Origin: Heloderma charlesbogerti
Taxonomy: Eukaryota > Chordata > Lepidosauria > Squamata > Helodermatidae
DNA length: 64,000 nucleotides
Direction: 5' to 3'
Assembly: GCA_026122225.1 (NCBI GenBank)
Contig: JANEZZ010002355.1
Span: forward strand, 1,176,450 to 1,240,449
Part shown: positions 44,490-55,759 of the stretch, one piece after another
Layout of the letters: each line of letters opens with the position of its first letter
Position numbering within the stretch: position 1 is the first letter of the stretch
Notes under the pieces: generated by a model
The model's database searches: none
Seen by the model: only the letters and a program-made list of their open reading frames with translations
What the model was told of the DNA's origin: nothing
Position numbers and translations under genes: made by a program

Positions 44490-45493
44490 CCTCTGGCAAA
44501 GCTTTACCTTGAGAAGCCTTCCTACTTTGAACAATAGCCTGCCCAGTAGATAAGTCTTTCCAGTAACCTTGAAACCAACTCTTTTCTCCTTCACTGACCC
44601 AAGATGCACATTTGTTCAATTCAAATGAAAAAAACTTATTTATGAATTCAAGTCAAACTCAGTGCATATATAGATAGGCTTCAAACAACTATTTAAACAG
44701 AAGTGGTTTTCTTCCACTAACAAATGATCGCTCAACAGAACCTCCTTATCTGCTTCCCCATTTACTGAAATGTACACATTTACTGATAAAAACAGCCGCT
44801 AGCCACTGCCAAGAATGGGTAGGACTCCCAGTTTCTATTTACCAACCATCAAGCAAAGGAATGAAGAGTGAAGCTATTGTCTCCAAGATGTCATCTTGTG
44901 TTGTGAAACTAATACTTAGAGTAATGTGGTTTTACTTGCAGGGGAAGAAATTTCTTATCAAGTTTCAAGAGATTTATCAATAGGATGTGTAGTTACCATG
45001 ATTGTGTTATCACTTCTCAAATTCAGGCCAGATTCAACCTTGTTTTGATGTAGGCAATGTGGAAGCTAAGAGTGTATTGTAGGAGTGTGGATCTCAACTT
45101 ATATCCCTTTGCCATATATTTATCCTCTATTTGATTCAAATAGCCTGGGATGTTGTGACTAGACTGTCCTTAACCTCACCTACAAAATTAACAGAAAATG
45201 CAGACAGGATGCTGAAACTGAAGTTTGTGTCAATCCACAACCTCTGTTATAATCAACATTTTAAGTTGGAGACACATTTAGTAAGAAGATTATCTTACAG
45301 CATCCAGGAACACTATTTTTCCAGCCATAGGTAGTAAAATGAGGTAGCAAAATAAATGGCTGAGGAATGAAGACATTTCCTGGAAAACCAATCAATAAAG
45401 AAGTTGGCACTTATAAGATTAATTAGGACTATTACGGAATATGCTTCTCCCAACTTTTTAATTGTAGATTAATTGGGAATGAAAGCATACTTA

Positions 45494-45608
45494 CGGTACA
45501 ATCCTACGCATGTTTAGACAGAAAAAAGACCTACAAAATGACAGGCTGGGGAACGCTGGGAGTTGTAGGACTTTTTTCTGCCTAAACATGCATAAGATTA
45601 CACCCTTA
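45494..45608. repeat. Foldback MITE family 2, shortened
   Basis: GTACAATCCTACGCATGTTT pairs with AAACATGCATAAGATTACAC; half of the core is deleted. Confidence 0.83.
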
Positions 45609-45634
45609 ATGTGATTTAAATGTTACAGTACGTA

Positions 45635-46285
45635 GATTTTTTAACTGGAATACTTGTAAAAATTTGAAGACAACAACATGTATTTCCCTTACATTGTTTA
45701 AATTTAAGAAAAAAGCAAAAGTATCATAGAATAGTAGGGTTGGAATGGGCCAACCTGAAACATTACACACTAATTAGTTTTAGCAACCCATGATATGCTG
45801 ACAACCACTCACCTACAACTTTGAAACTGCCAGGAAAGGAAAGGTTCTTCCTGTGCAAGCACCAAGTCATTGTTGACTCCTAGAGGGAAGCCGCTTTCGC
45901 TGGCGTTTTCACGGCAGACTATAGCGGGGTGGTTTGCCATTGCCTTCCCCAGTCCTAACTACCTTTCCCCCAGCAAGCTGGGTACTCATTTTACCAACCT
46001 CGGAAGGATGGAAGGCTGAGTCGACCTGAGCCAGCTACCTGGGACCCAGCTTCCATTGGGATTCAACTGAGGTCGTGGGGAGAGTTTTGGTTGCAATACT
46101 GCCGCCTACCACTCTGCGCCACACAAGGCTCTTGAAACTGCCAAGCTTGTCTAATATTGTATTTCTAGTTGGCATCCATACATTGTTACTAATGAACATA
46201 CAAAATGGAATTGTTTCTGCCGAAAAATAAAGCAGAATAAAAATAATAAATTTTCTGCTCCATGTCACTGGTGGCAGAGCCGATT
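45635..46285. repeat. Unnamed repeat, copy 2, interrupted by a SINE
   Basis: This is the partner of the repeat at 21.3 kb. The SINE at 45833-46131 splits the TTGAAACTGCCA block. The copy continues with AATATTGTATTTCTAGTTGG and TCCATGTCACTGGTGGCAGA. Confidence 0.75.
45833..46131 (-). mobile_element. SINE with 12-bp perfect target duplication
   Basis: TTGAAACTGCCA occurs at 45821-45832 and 46132-46143. The right end reads, on the minus strand, GTGGCGCAGAGTGGTAGGCG, an A-box-like tRNA head. The body carries the GGTTTGCCATTGCCTTCCCC segment. The strand is inferred from the tRNA-like head. Confidence 0.85.
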
Positions 46286-46702
46286 ACATACCCACCATGA
46301 CCCACACAAGGGATGACCTCCATATGCAAGTACAAATATACATGTGAGTACATATGCAAGTATAAATCTGCACCTGGGTTACTACACATCAGGGATTTTT
46401 TGAAACTAATTTCAGCGAGGGGACGTGGTTTCGGGTTGCTACTGTTTTAATAATTAGGAGTCAGAAATCCCTGCCCATCTTCCAGTGATTTACCAATAGA
46501 TCCTCATCTATCGTCTGCCCATCCATGCCCTAAGAAAACACCAACTTTCCAGCATGTACTAATTGCTTCTCATCTCACAGGATGATGGGTATACATTTGG
46601 GCATTTGATTAACATTACTGGCTTTATTTATTTTTAAAAGTTGTATGCCGCCTTTCAGAGCCAACTCTGCCAATGTGGCTCACATCAAAATAAGACTTAG
46701 TG

Positions 46703-46790
46703 GAGCCTTCCCCAATCTGTTGCCCTCCAGATGTGTTGAACTACAACTTCCATAATCCCACAGCCAACTATTGGCAAGGACAACTGGAGT
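46703..46790. repeat. Foldback MITE family 1, left half
   Basis: AGCCTTCCCCAATCTGTTGC, CCTCCAGATGTGTTGAACTA; the right arm is degraded. Confidence 0.7.
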
Positions 46791-47374
46791 ACTGAATGTA
46801 AGCCAACAAGTGGGAAGCCAACAAGTGGGAAGTCCACTATATTCATCTGAACTCATGATTCTTGTTGGTAAGTAAACATTTTAAGAGACTCATTCAAGGT
46901 TCTCCGACTGCAGAAATTAGATGTCTGAATTACTGTCTGCAGTTGAAAAAAATTGAATGATAACACCGCAACTGTAAGAGATTTTGGATAAAGTGGTTGT
47001 AATGCTTCAAGATGTTGAGATATTGGAGAATAGGGTCCAGAGTAGATATGTAAAATTTCCAGAAATTTTGAACCATGGAGAAAAAAAAGATTGGGAGGGT
47101 TTCTGGAAAAAATGGAAGGTGTTCGAGGGGCTGCAGGGGAGGGGAGAGGATGTGAAAGTCTCATTCCGCAAGCAATATCCTTCCACTAGCAGAATGAAGG
47201 ATCTGGATCCAACCCCAAGTTAGGACCTACCATAAAAAATCCCATGGAAAAACCCATTGCCAATTCCCCTAGATGGGGTGAGAAGATACCAAGGCCAATT
47301 GCACCAGTAATTAAAGGAAGTCGCAAAGGCTGAGTACTGTCAAGCACATTCCAAACATATTTACGCACTAAACC

Positions 47375-47495
47375 AGGGGTAGGCAACCTGGTGCCCTCAG
47401 GTGTTTTTGACTACAACTCTCCAACCACTGGTTATTCTGGCTGTGGCTTATGAGAATTGTAGTCCCATCCGGAGGGCACCAGTTTACTTATACCT
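47375..47495. repeat. Foldback MITE, family 1
   Basis: The arms are GTAGGCAACCTGGTGCCCTC and GGAGGGCACCAGTTTACTTA. Confidence 0.82.
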
Positions 47496-47569
47496 ATTAC
47501 TACTGATACAACTGTGGTTTTCAACCCATGCCCCATGGAACCCTGAGGTTCCTTGGAACGTATAGCTTG

Positions 47570-48440
47570 GGGGTTCTCCTGCAGCCATCTCGTCACTTGA
47601 GGCTCTGGTGGCCTTAGCGGCACTGAATGCCTTCTACCAGCTTCAGTTGGTAACCCAGCTACACCAGTATCTGGACAGAGATAACCTGGGTTCAGTTGTC
47701 TATGCTCTGGTAACCTCCAAATTAGATAACTGCAATAAGCTCTGCATGGGGCTGCATTTGAAGAGGGTTCAGAATTTGCAGCTGATACAAAATGCGGTGG
47801 CCAGATTGATAACAGAAACAAGAAGGTCCAAACATATAAAACCGATTCTGGCCTGCTTGCACTAGCTGTGTGTATGTTTCCGAGCCTGCCTCAAGGTGCT
47901 GTTTTGACCTACAAGGCCTTACACAGCTCGGGCTGCAATACCTGAGAGCCAGTGTGGCATAGTGGTTAGAGTGTTGGACTGGGACTCAGGAAATCTGGGT
48001 TCTAATCCCCACTCGGCCATGAAGCTCACTGGTGGGTGACTTTGGGCCAGTCACTGACTCTCACCCTAACCTACCTCAGAGAGTTGTTGTGAAGGTAAAT
48101 AGAGAGGAGGAATAGGATTATGAAAGCTGCCTTGGGTTCCTTGCAGGAAAAAAGCGGGATACAAATATAATAAATGAATAATACTAAATAAATAAATACA
48201 GTACAGTACAGTGCAGTACAGTACAATACCTTACAGAGAGCCTGTCCGAGCAAGAACCTACCTGTACACTATGTTCATCATTTAAGACCCTCCACCAGGA
48301 GCCTCCTCTGTGAGAGACTCGGAAGGCGGCAGCAAGGGAGAGGGCCTTCTCAGTGATGCCCCCCCCCCAATTATGGAACGATCTCCCCAGTGTGGCCCAC
48401 CTGGTGCCAACATTGTTATCTGACACAAAAGGTTCAGGCT
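47570..48440 (+). mobile_element. L2-type LINE fragment, split by a SINE
   Basis: The plus-strand translation contains QLQLVTQLHQYLDRDNLGSV, LVTSKLDNCNKL and VQNLQLIQNAVARLI, typical of degraded L2-group ORF2. After the SINE at 47944-48223 the LINE resumes with a segment resembling the EGLLSDAPP region. Frameshifts and stops are common. Confidence 0.75.
47944..48223 (+). mobile_element. tRNA-derived SINE (Sauria-SINE-like), nested in L2
   Basis: The head contains a pol III A-box-like GTGGCATAGTGGTTAGAGTG and a B-box-like GGGTTCTAATCCCC. A LINE-like tail and an (AATA)n/(AGTAC)n end follow. A CAATACCT direct repeat (47936-47943 and 48224-48231) marks insertion into the L2. Confidence 0.85.
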
Positions 48441-49285
48441 AATATCCCTCTGACTTATGCATGCCCTAGAATGTATCCCAGAACCTTCTGAAATGGCCAG
48501 AGGGGTTCTACAGCAGACACACCTGGCTGATTAGTTGATGCAAAGGGGAGAAACTTCAGAAATAGCCAACTGTTAGTATAAAGTTATGGCAATTCTAGAA
48601 AAGATAAACTGATTCCCCAACAGGAGCTGAACCACTGATTGCCACATTGCTTCTTCATCCACAAATAAGTTGAGAAAGATCCCCCCACCACCACAATTTT
48701 CTGATGGAAGATCAAAGAGTGAATTGTGAGGCTATTATGAAAGCCAAATATGTACCAGCAGAAGCCAAACACACGTACTAATGACACAAGTTATGGCAGG
48801 AAGGTTTCTTCTTCCCTGCTTGTCACAATATAAGTTTTGCATTCCTATGGAGAGAATTGTTCACAAAGCAGGGGGCACGCTGCCTGTGGGTGCTTGAGTT
48901 GGAAAACAACTTGAAGATCAAGTACTAGTTGTTCTTTAAGTGCTTTTCCAACTCGAGTGCATTTGTGAAAAGTACTATATCCCAGATGTGTCCCTGATCT
49001 GAACACATGGTCAGTTACATGTGCACAAGCCAGAGCTTTTCACTGCCTTTGCAGAATTCTTCCTACCCTGCAACATGTTTTCAACCCGGAATTCCCTTCC
49101 CTCTCCTCACTCCACAAATGTAGGGTTGTGTGTATAGACATCTATTGGGGTTTAAGAAGAGTCAATAAAACCTTATGGGATTAGTCCAGAGACATTAAGA
49201 ACTAAATTGTGTATAATTCTGTGTCCCTTTCTCCTCCAACTGCCCCCAATAAGCTTGGCTTTGAAACTCAGTATTTTTAAGCATC

Positions 49286-49816
49286 TGTCAGGAGCGCCCT
49301 AGCTGCCTCTTGCAGTCCCCACCAATAGCCAACCCAGGACACAGATGACGAGGATCCTTTCCGAGACTTTATTCCTTTATGATTCTTTCAGATACTAATC
49401 ACTAGCGACAAAGCAAGCAACAGCACTGGGGAAAGATAGCAGAGTAGCCAAAGCTCCAGGTAACGCAGTTGGTCCCCGTTTGAAGGAGACCCACGGGAAG
49501 ACCCTGAACTTATGGGCTAGGGAGAGATCCTCCCTCTTTCCCTTGGGTCCTCGGGACGCGACCGTCGTTTGTACGCCTCCTTTCTGCACCCTCCATCGTT
49601 TGTCGCTCCCTGCGTCTGTGCCGAGCACCCAGCAAGCCCCCCTCCAGTGCTCTCTCACTGCCAGGGTCACTATCTGTCCCAGGAATGCGGGCAGGAGGAA
49701 TCTCTGCCAGCTGCTGTGCTTGTGAGAGATGAGCGAGCTCCTCTCCCACGGATTGCTGTTCCTCCTCAGAATCAGAACTCCTCTGGGGCTCTATGGGCTT
49801 AGTTTCCACCCTGACA
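49286..49816 (-). mobile_element. Solo LTR, reverse orientation
   Basis: On the minus strand it begins TGTCAGGGTGGAAAC and ends GCTCCTGACA, with AATAAAG (RC near 49367-49373) before the end. The flanking pentamers GCATC and TCATC match at 4 of 5 positions. The open frames inside are GC-rich chance frames within the LTR. Confidence 0.78.
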
Positions 49817-50108
49817 TCATCGAGCACAAGACATTCTACAGACTTGGCAAAGGCACTTCTGTGGCATAGCCATTTATAATGCAACTGCTTTGTTCTGTTC
49901 AGCATACAATTTTACAAGTGCTCTTCTGGCACAGTCCGAGACATTCAGACAAAAGTGCTGAACAGTTTTGATTTCTCGTAGTAAGCCACTGAAGATGTAG
50001 CTGCGATGCATAGGCCTTAATTCTTTGCTCGGTGCCTTAATATTGCCATTGACTAGACAGCCCTGGCTCCATCACTGAATTAGATCAATTGAGACTGATG
50101 TATTACAG

Positions 50109-50182
50109 CTTTCCCCAATGTGGTGTCCTCCATATGTGCTGGACTACGACTCCCAACTGGAGAACACCAGATCAGGGAATGC
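50109..50182. repeat. Foldback MITE family 1, internally deleted
   Basis: AGCTTTCCCCAATGTGGTGT and ACTGGAGAACACCAGATCAG; the core is lost. Confidence 0.7.
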
Positions 50183-50890
50183 TAACATAATTCAAGGGAC
50201 TGCCTGAAAAATATCATGCCAAATACAAATATCACATTTCAGTTGACAAACTGCATGCATTTCCATCCTGAACTTCAAAGAGAGATCGTTCAATTTATTG
50301 ATTTAAGAAATGTTTCAAGACAGTTATCTCAAATACAGGATCCAGCAAGTTCCACATCAAAGTATTGCAGTTACAGCTTGAAGAACAATCCACCTTTGAG
50401 AACAGTTCACATACAATGTCTCGTTGGAAATTGCAATTTGCACTCAAAGTTCATTTTTTAAAGTGCTCATAAGTACGTACACATGAAAACATCATGTACA
50501 AAATGGTTATCTGTGTATGTTTTTTCCAGAAGAGAATACAGATCATGCTACAAGTCCAAGGAAGAAGTTCAAATACTCAACGTACATTTTGGGGGTAGTT
50601 CTATAGCAATCTCAGTTTGACCACTGACTGTACACACAAGCACGTGAAACAAAAAGGGTACAACATGCCAGGAAGAAGAAAAAAGTTGAGTTTCTAAATG
50701 ACATCCCATGCATGTTGATCACTGAGCCCCCCAGTGTCAGCAAAAATATGTTATTAAGACTGTGTGCATTCTTCGATTCTGAGCAAACTCTGGGAAAACA
50801 GGGAATTGGCTTCAGAATACAACATCCCAAGAACAGCCTTCTCCAGAATGCAAAGTTACCAGATGTTACAGAGGAAAGAGACAGTCTTTA

Positions 50891-51023
50891 AAGGTGCAAT
50901 CCTATGCATGTTTAGACAGATAAAAGTCCTAAAATTCCCAGCATTCCCCAGCCAGCTGTGCTACCTGGGGAATGCTGGGAATTGTAGGACATTTTTCTGT
51001 CTAAACATGCATAGGACTGCACC
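50891..51023. repeat. Foldback MITE, family 2
   Basis: AGGTGCAATCCTATGCATGT pairs with AACATGCATAGGACTGCACC; the core is near consensus. Confidence 0.9.
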
Positions 51024-51692
51024 AAGTAGTGCATGAGTAATTTCTTGTTAAAACTCTGAAGCCAGAAAAATAGTATTTCCAGGGCACTGACATCCTGCTT
51101 AGTTCACTACTCTTTCCTCTTACTCTTACCAGATGTAGAATGATACCAGCAAAGGAAATGGAATTATTCCATACATACAAGTTGCAGCATTTAGCTGTTC
51201 TTAGTAGAATTTTTTTTAAAAAGCTCAGAGTATCCACAGCCCTGGTAATCCACCTTTATCACCAGCTACGATTTGATCTCTACTTTCCTGAAATGTTTTA
51301 AAAGCTGCAGCCACACAAGACTTTGTCGAAGAAGAAGCAGGGCAAGGTATCCTTCTATACCTACACACTGAGTATGGAAGGGAGAGGTGAGCATAAACCA
51401 ATTTTTCCTCCCTGTTTGAACATGCATTCTTGGGGATAGGGGGAGAGAAGAAAACAAGAGACAGGACAGAAAACTAAATGTGAGCTTTTTGTTTTCCACA
51501 TTTAACATTTTTAAAGTATCTCCTTTGCTTCTAAAGACCAGCCTTGCCCCCACATTTCACACACCCACTATCAGGAACACCTGCAAAAGAAAATATTTAA
51601 AAGGCTACACTACACCTCAGGCAGAGCCACTCCCACATCTGAAAATCCTTTTTATTCATATAATCTGAAATCTTCCCAAGAAAGCTTTATAG

Positions 51693-52046
51693 CAGGGTGT
51701 TGAACCACTTTCATCCTGAGGGTCGAATTCCATTCTGGAGCAGCTCTCGGGGGCCACATTCCAGTGGTGGGTTAGGGCGCCAATGGCAAAAGGAGCAGGA
51801 CCAAAATGCCAGCATAGTTTAGCTTAAAGCTCTTCCTGCCAGGAACTGAGCCTTAGGAGAGGCATTTCAGCCTTTTAGAATGGGGGAAAAACTGCACAAA
51901 AGCCAGGAAATGAGTGGTGGTCAGGGAGAAAGGGAGTGGGGCCAGGAGAAGAGGATGTGGCCATCTGGGGAACCCTGGGGGGGTGGAGTGGGGCCCCAGG
52001 AGTTCCAGATTTGGCCCCCTGGCCTGAGGTTTTATACACTCGCCTT
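51693..52046. mobile_element. Nonautonomous hAT element, reverse copy of the 3.1-kb family
   Basis: Its RC matches the 3097-3416 element: CTCAGGCCAGGGGGCC, AGCCTTTTAGAATGGGG and GCCAGCATAGTTTAGCTTAA, in opposite orientation. Confidence 0.72.
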
Positions 52047-52082
52047 AGAAATATTAAGGATAGACACTGAAACAAGTTAATT

Positions 52083-52550
52083 TAGAGTACTATCCTATGG
52101 CCGCTAGACAGCAGCTAGATGGCTCTAGGATTTTTCAGTTTTCGGGAACTGACCTCAGAGCCTGCTCTCCAAGGTCGGTTCCCAAAAAACTGCCTCCCCG
52201 CCCCCACAGCCTTGTAAGAGGCACAGATCGTCCTGGGGTCTGTGATCGTAAGAGCAGCATGGAGTGGGGGGAAAGGGGGCATTCCTAGGGGAGGGGAGAG
52301 GATGGTGGAAGTGTTGTTACAATGTTACCTATGTGCCAGCCAGCTGGCCAGCCCCCCCGCACACACACACACAGTCTGAAGTGCTGTAGCTAGATGGTCG
52401 AAATTGGGCATCCAGCCGCTAATGCAAGGCGGCCGAAGCGTGGAAGAGAAGATCCCCTCCACGCTCTGCCCACCCGGCATTGGATAGGCAGTCACCTCCG
52501 CGTTAAGAGGCGGCCAACTATCCCCATTGAATTGCGCCCTCCGTTTTACA
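52083..52550. repeat. Dispersed repeat, family X copy 2
   Basis: It contains GATCCCCTCCACGCTCTGCC and CATTGGATAGGCAGTCACC. The first of these blocks is also found at 15.0 kb, and the general layout matches the 2.2-kb copy. Confidence 0.7.
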
Positions 52551-53416
52551 TTTATGCATCACTTCAAGTACTGAAAGGAGTTCTGAAGCAATTGACAAAG
52601 AAATAAAGAGCAAAAACACCCCACATGCACCTCAAATACAATATACAATAACACTTATTTAAAACCTTACAATTTTACAGAAGTGTCCATCTCACCAAAT
52701 ATCACCAAAAGGACAAAAAACATCCCCCACCCAGCGCAGGAGTGAACAACAAAAATCACCACCAATGCACTGCACTACCCCAATTCCCCGGAAAAGAGGA
52801 ACATTTTGACTGCTCCCTAAAAGATGACCAAGCTGGTGCTAGGCAACCTTCCCTGCGGAAAACATTCCAGGGAAGAAGCACAATTAGTTCTCCTTCCTGT
52901 GTGTGTGGATACAGTGGGCATCTGAAATTAGTACCTGCTCATCTCCCATGTGGGGGACCTGTAACTAGGGATGTACGAAAGTCACTTACCTGTTTGTGGA
53001 TTATGTTGATGGTGTGGGGGGGGCATTCCGTCCCTCCCCCCAGAACCTCGCCGGGGGGGAGGTGCTCCATTCCTCCCCCCCGGAATCCTCCGCGGCCAGC
53101 TGTGCTCCGCAGCCAGAGCCGTTCGCAGCTGGATTTCCGGCCGTGGAGGGCTCTGGGTAAAACAAAACAAAACAAAAACCCCGCTTACGCAAATGGCGGC
53201 GGCTACGGCCGCCGCCATTTGCGTTCCTTATTTTTGCCCTCTTAGTCTACATAAATATTTACGTAGACTATGATGGCAAAAATCAAGGGGAATGCAAATA
53301 GCGTAGCGGGCGCTATTTGCGTCCCTTTTTGATTCCCCGTTTAAAATGGGGAATCAAAATGGGATGCAAATAGCGCCCGCTACACTATTTGCGTTCCCCT
53401 TGATTTTCGCCGTCAT

Positions 53417-55759
53417 TGTTGTTCAGTCGTTCAGTCATGTCCGACTCTTCGTGACCCCATGGACCATAGCATGCCAGGCCTTCCTGTCCTGCGCTCTCTC
53501 TCGGAGCGTGCTCAAGTCCATATTCATTGCATCAGTAATGCTATCTAGCCATCTCATCCTCTGCTGTCCCCTTCTCCGTTTGCCTTCAGTCTTTCCCAGC
53601 ATCAGGGACTTTTCCAGAGAGTTTTCTCTTCGCATAAGGTGGCCAAAATATTTGAGCTTCAGCTTCAGTATCTGTCCTTCCAATGAGCACTCAGGGTTGA
53701 TTTCCTTTAGGATGGACTGATTTGATCTCCTTGCAGTCCAGGGGACTCGTAAGAGTCTTCTCCAGCACCACAGTTCGAAAGCATCAATTCTTCGGCGCTC
53801 AGCCTTCCTTATAGTCCAGCTCTCACAGCCATATGTTACTACTGGGAAAACCATAGCTTTAATTAGACGGACCTTTGTCGGCAAGGTGATGTCTCCGCTT
53901 CTTACTATGCTGTCTAGGTTTGCCATAGCTTTCCTCCCAAGGAGCAAGCGTCTTTTAATTTCATGGCTACAGTCACCGTCTGAGGTGATCTTGGAGCCCA
54001 AGAAAATAAAATCTGTCACTGCTTCCATTTCTTCCCCTTCCATAGGCCAGGAAGTGATGGGGCAAGATGCCATGATCTTTGTTTTTTTAATGTTGAGTTT
54101 CCAACCAGCTTTTGCACTCTCCTCTTTCACCCTCAACAAGAGGATGTCCGGCTCAAGTTCAGTGACCGCACTATCATGGCTATCAGGGACATTAAGAACT
54201 TTCCTGTATAGTTCTTCTGTGTATTCTTGCCACCTCTTCTTAATCTCATCTGCTTCTGTTAGGTCCCTGCCTTCTTTGTCCTTTATCTAGGGATGTACAA
54301 AAGTTCCGCCACGGATCTTGGGGAGGCCGAATGCCAGCGCATTCGGCCCCCCGAAATCAGTGGCAGAATGGCCCGCCCCCCCACCCCCCCGGGACGGGAC
54401 TTACCTTGAGCGGATCTTCCTGGCGGCAGTAGCGGCTCCAGCGGCGGCTCCAGCGGCAGTTCGGTGGCGGCTGGTCTTCCGATTTCCAGGTTAAAAAAAA
54501 CAAAAAAACGTGATAGGCTACGTAAAGATTTATGTAGCCTATCACGGCTAGATTTTTAAAAAACACCATGATAGGCTACGTAAATGTTTACATAGCCTAT
54601 CACGGCTGACTTTAAAAAAAAAAACAAAAAAACGCGTGTACGCAAATGGCGGCGGCCATGGCCACCGCCATTTGCGTGCCTTCTTTTGGCACGCCTTAGT
54701 CTACGTAAACATTTACGTAGACTAAGATGGTGAAAATAAGGGGAACGTAAATAGCGTAGACGCTACGCTTTTTGCGTTCCCCTTATTTTCGCCGTCTTAG
54801 TCTACGTAAATGTTTACGTAGACTAAGACGTGCCAAAATAAGGAACGCAAATGGCGGCGGCCATGGCCGCCGCCATTTGCATATGCACGTTTTTGTTTTT
54901 GAATCAGCCATGATAGGCTACGTAAACATTTACATAGCCTATCACAGCTGGCTGCAGGGACACAAACGGCGGCAGCTACGGCCGCCACCATTTGTGTCCC
55001 TGCTAGCCAGCGGCTGGATGTCTGGCTGCTGGCGGAGCCGGCCGGCGGCTCTGCAGAATTGCTGCAGAGCACAGCCGGCCGGCCAGGATTCCGGGGGGGG
55101 GGGAGGAACGGAGCGCCTCCCCCCCGGCGAGGATTCTGGGGGGAGGGACGGAACGCCTCCCCCCCCACCATCAGCATAATCCCCGAAAGGTAAGTGATTT
55201 TTGTACATCCCTACCTTTATCATGCCCGTCTTTGCACAAAACGCTCCCTTGAGATCTCCGATTTTCTTGAAGAGATCTCTAGTCTTTCCCATTCTGTTGT
55301 TTTCCTCGATTTCTTTGCATTGTTCATTTAAGAAGGCCTTCTTGTCTCTCCTTGCTATTCTCTGGAACTCTGCATTCAGTTGGCTATATCTTCCCCTTTC
55401 TCCCTTGCTTTTCTCTTCCCTTCTTTCCTCAGCTACTTGTAAAGCCTCATCAGACAGCCACTTTGCTTGCTTGCATTTCTTTTTCTTTGGGATGAATTTA
55501 GTTGCTGCCTCCTGAACAATGTTACGGACCTCTGTCCATAGTTCCTCAGGCACTCTGTCTATCAGGTCTAATCCCTGAAATCTATTCCTCACCTCCACTG
55601 TATATTCATAAGGGATATGATTTAGGTCATACCTGAATGGTTCAGTGGTTTTCCCTACGTTTTTCAATTTCAGCCGAAATTTTGCAAGAAGCAGCTCATG
55701 ATCTGAGCCACAGTCAGCTCCAGGTCTTGTTTTTACTGACTGTATAGAGCTTCTCCATC
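53417..55759 (-). mobile_element. BovB (RTE) LINE, internally deleted, split by copy F
   Basis: This minus-strand retroelement is flanked by a 13-bp duplication with one mismatch, TTTTCGCCGTCAT (53404-53416) and TTTTCGCTGTCAT (55760-55772). The reading frame runs from about 55758 to 55222 and, after copy F, from 54287 to the stop near 53435. It encodes typical BovB segments: GADCGSDHELL (end of the endonuclease), KKKKCKQAKWLSDEALQ, then YGCESWTIRKAERRR and ELWCWRRLLRVPWTARRS. The central reverse-transcriptase core with its YxDD motif is missing. The join is in frame at about 54138 (EPDILLLRVKEES) and no stop was seen. The element is non-autonomous but apparently recent. Confidence 0.9.
54288..55213. 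mobile_element. Hairpin-array hAT-type MITE, copy F, nested in BovB (perfect TSD)
   Basis: The element is flanked by a perfect 8-bp duplication CCTTTATC (54280-54287 and 55214-55221). It begins TAGGGATGTACAAAAG and ends TGTACATCCCTA. Outward AAGGTAAGT sites occur at 54399-54407 (minus) and 55187-55195 (plus). It splits the BovB coding frame, so it is the youngest layer of a three-level nest. Confidence 0.93.

Noticed and set aside
49510..49905. 131-codon minus-strand frame with an acidic SDSEEE-like segment
   Set aside because: It lies within a solo LTR and extends past its end; no domain is recognisable.
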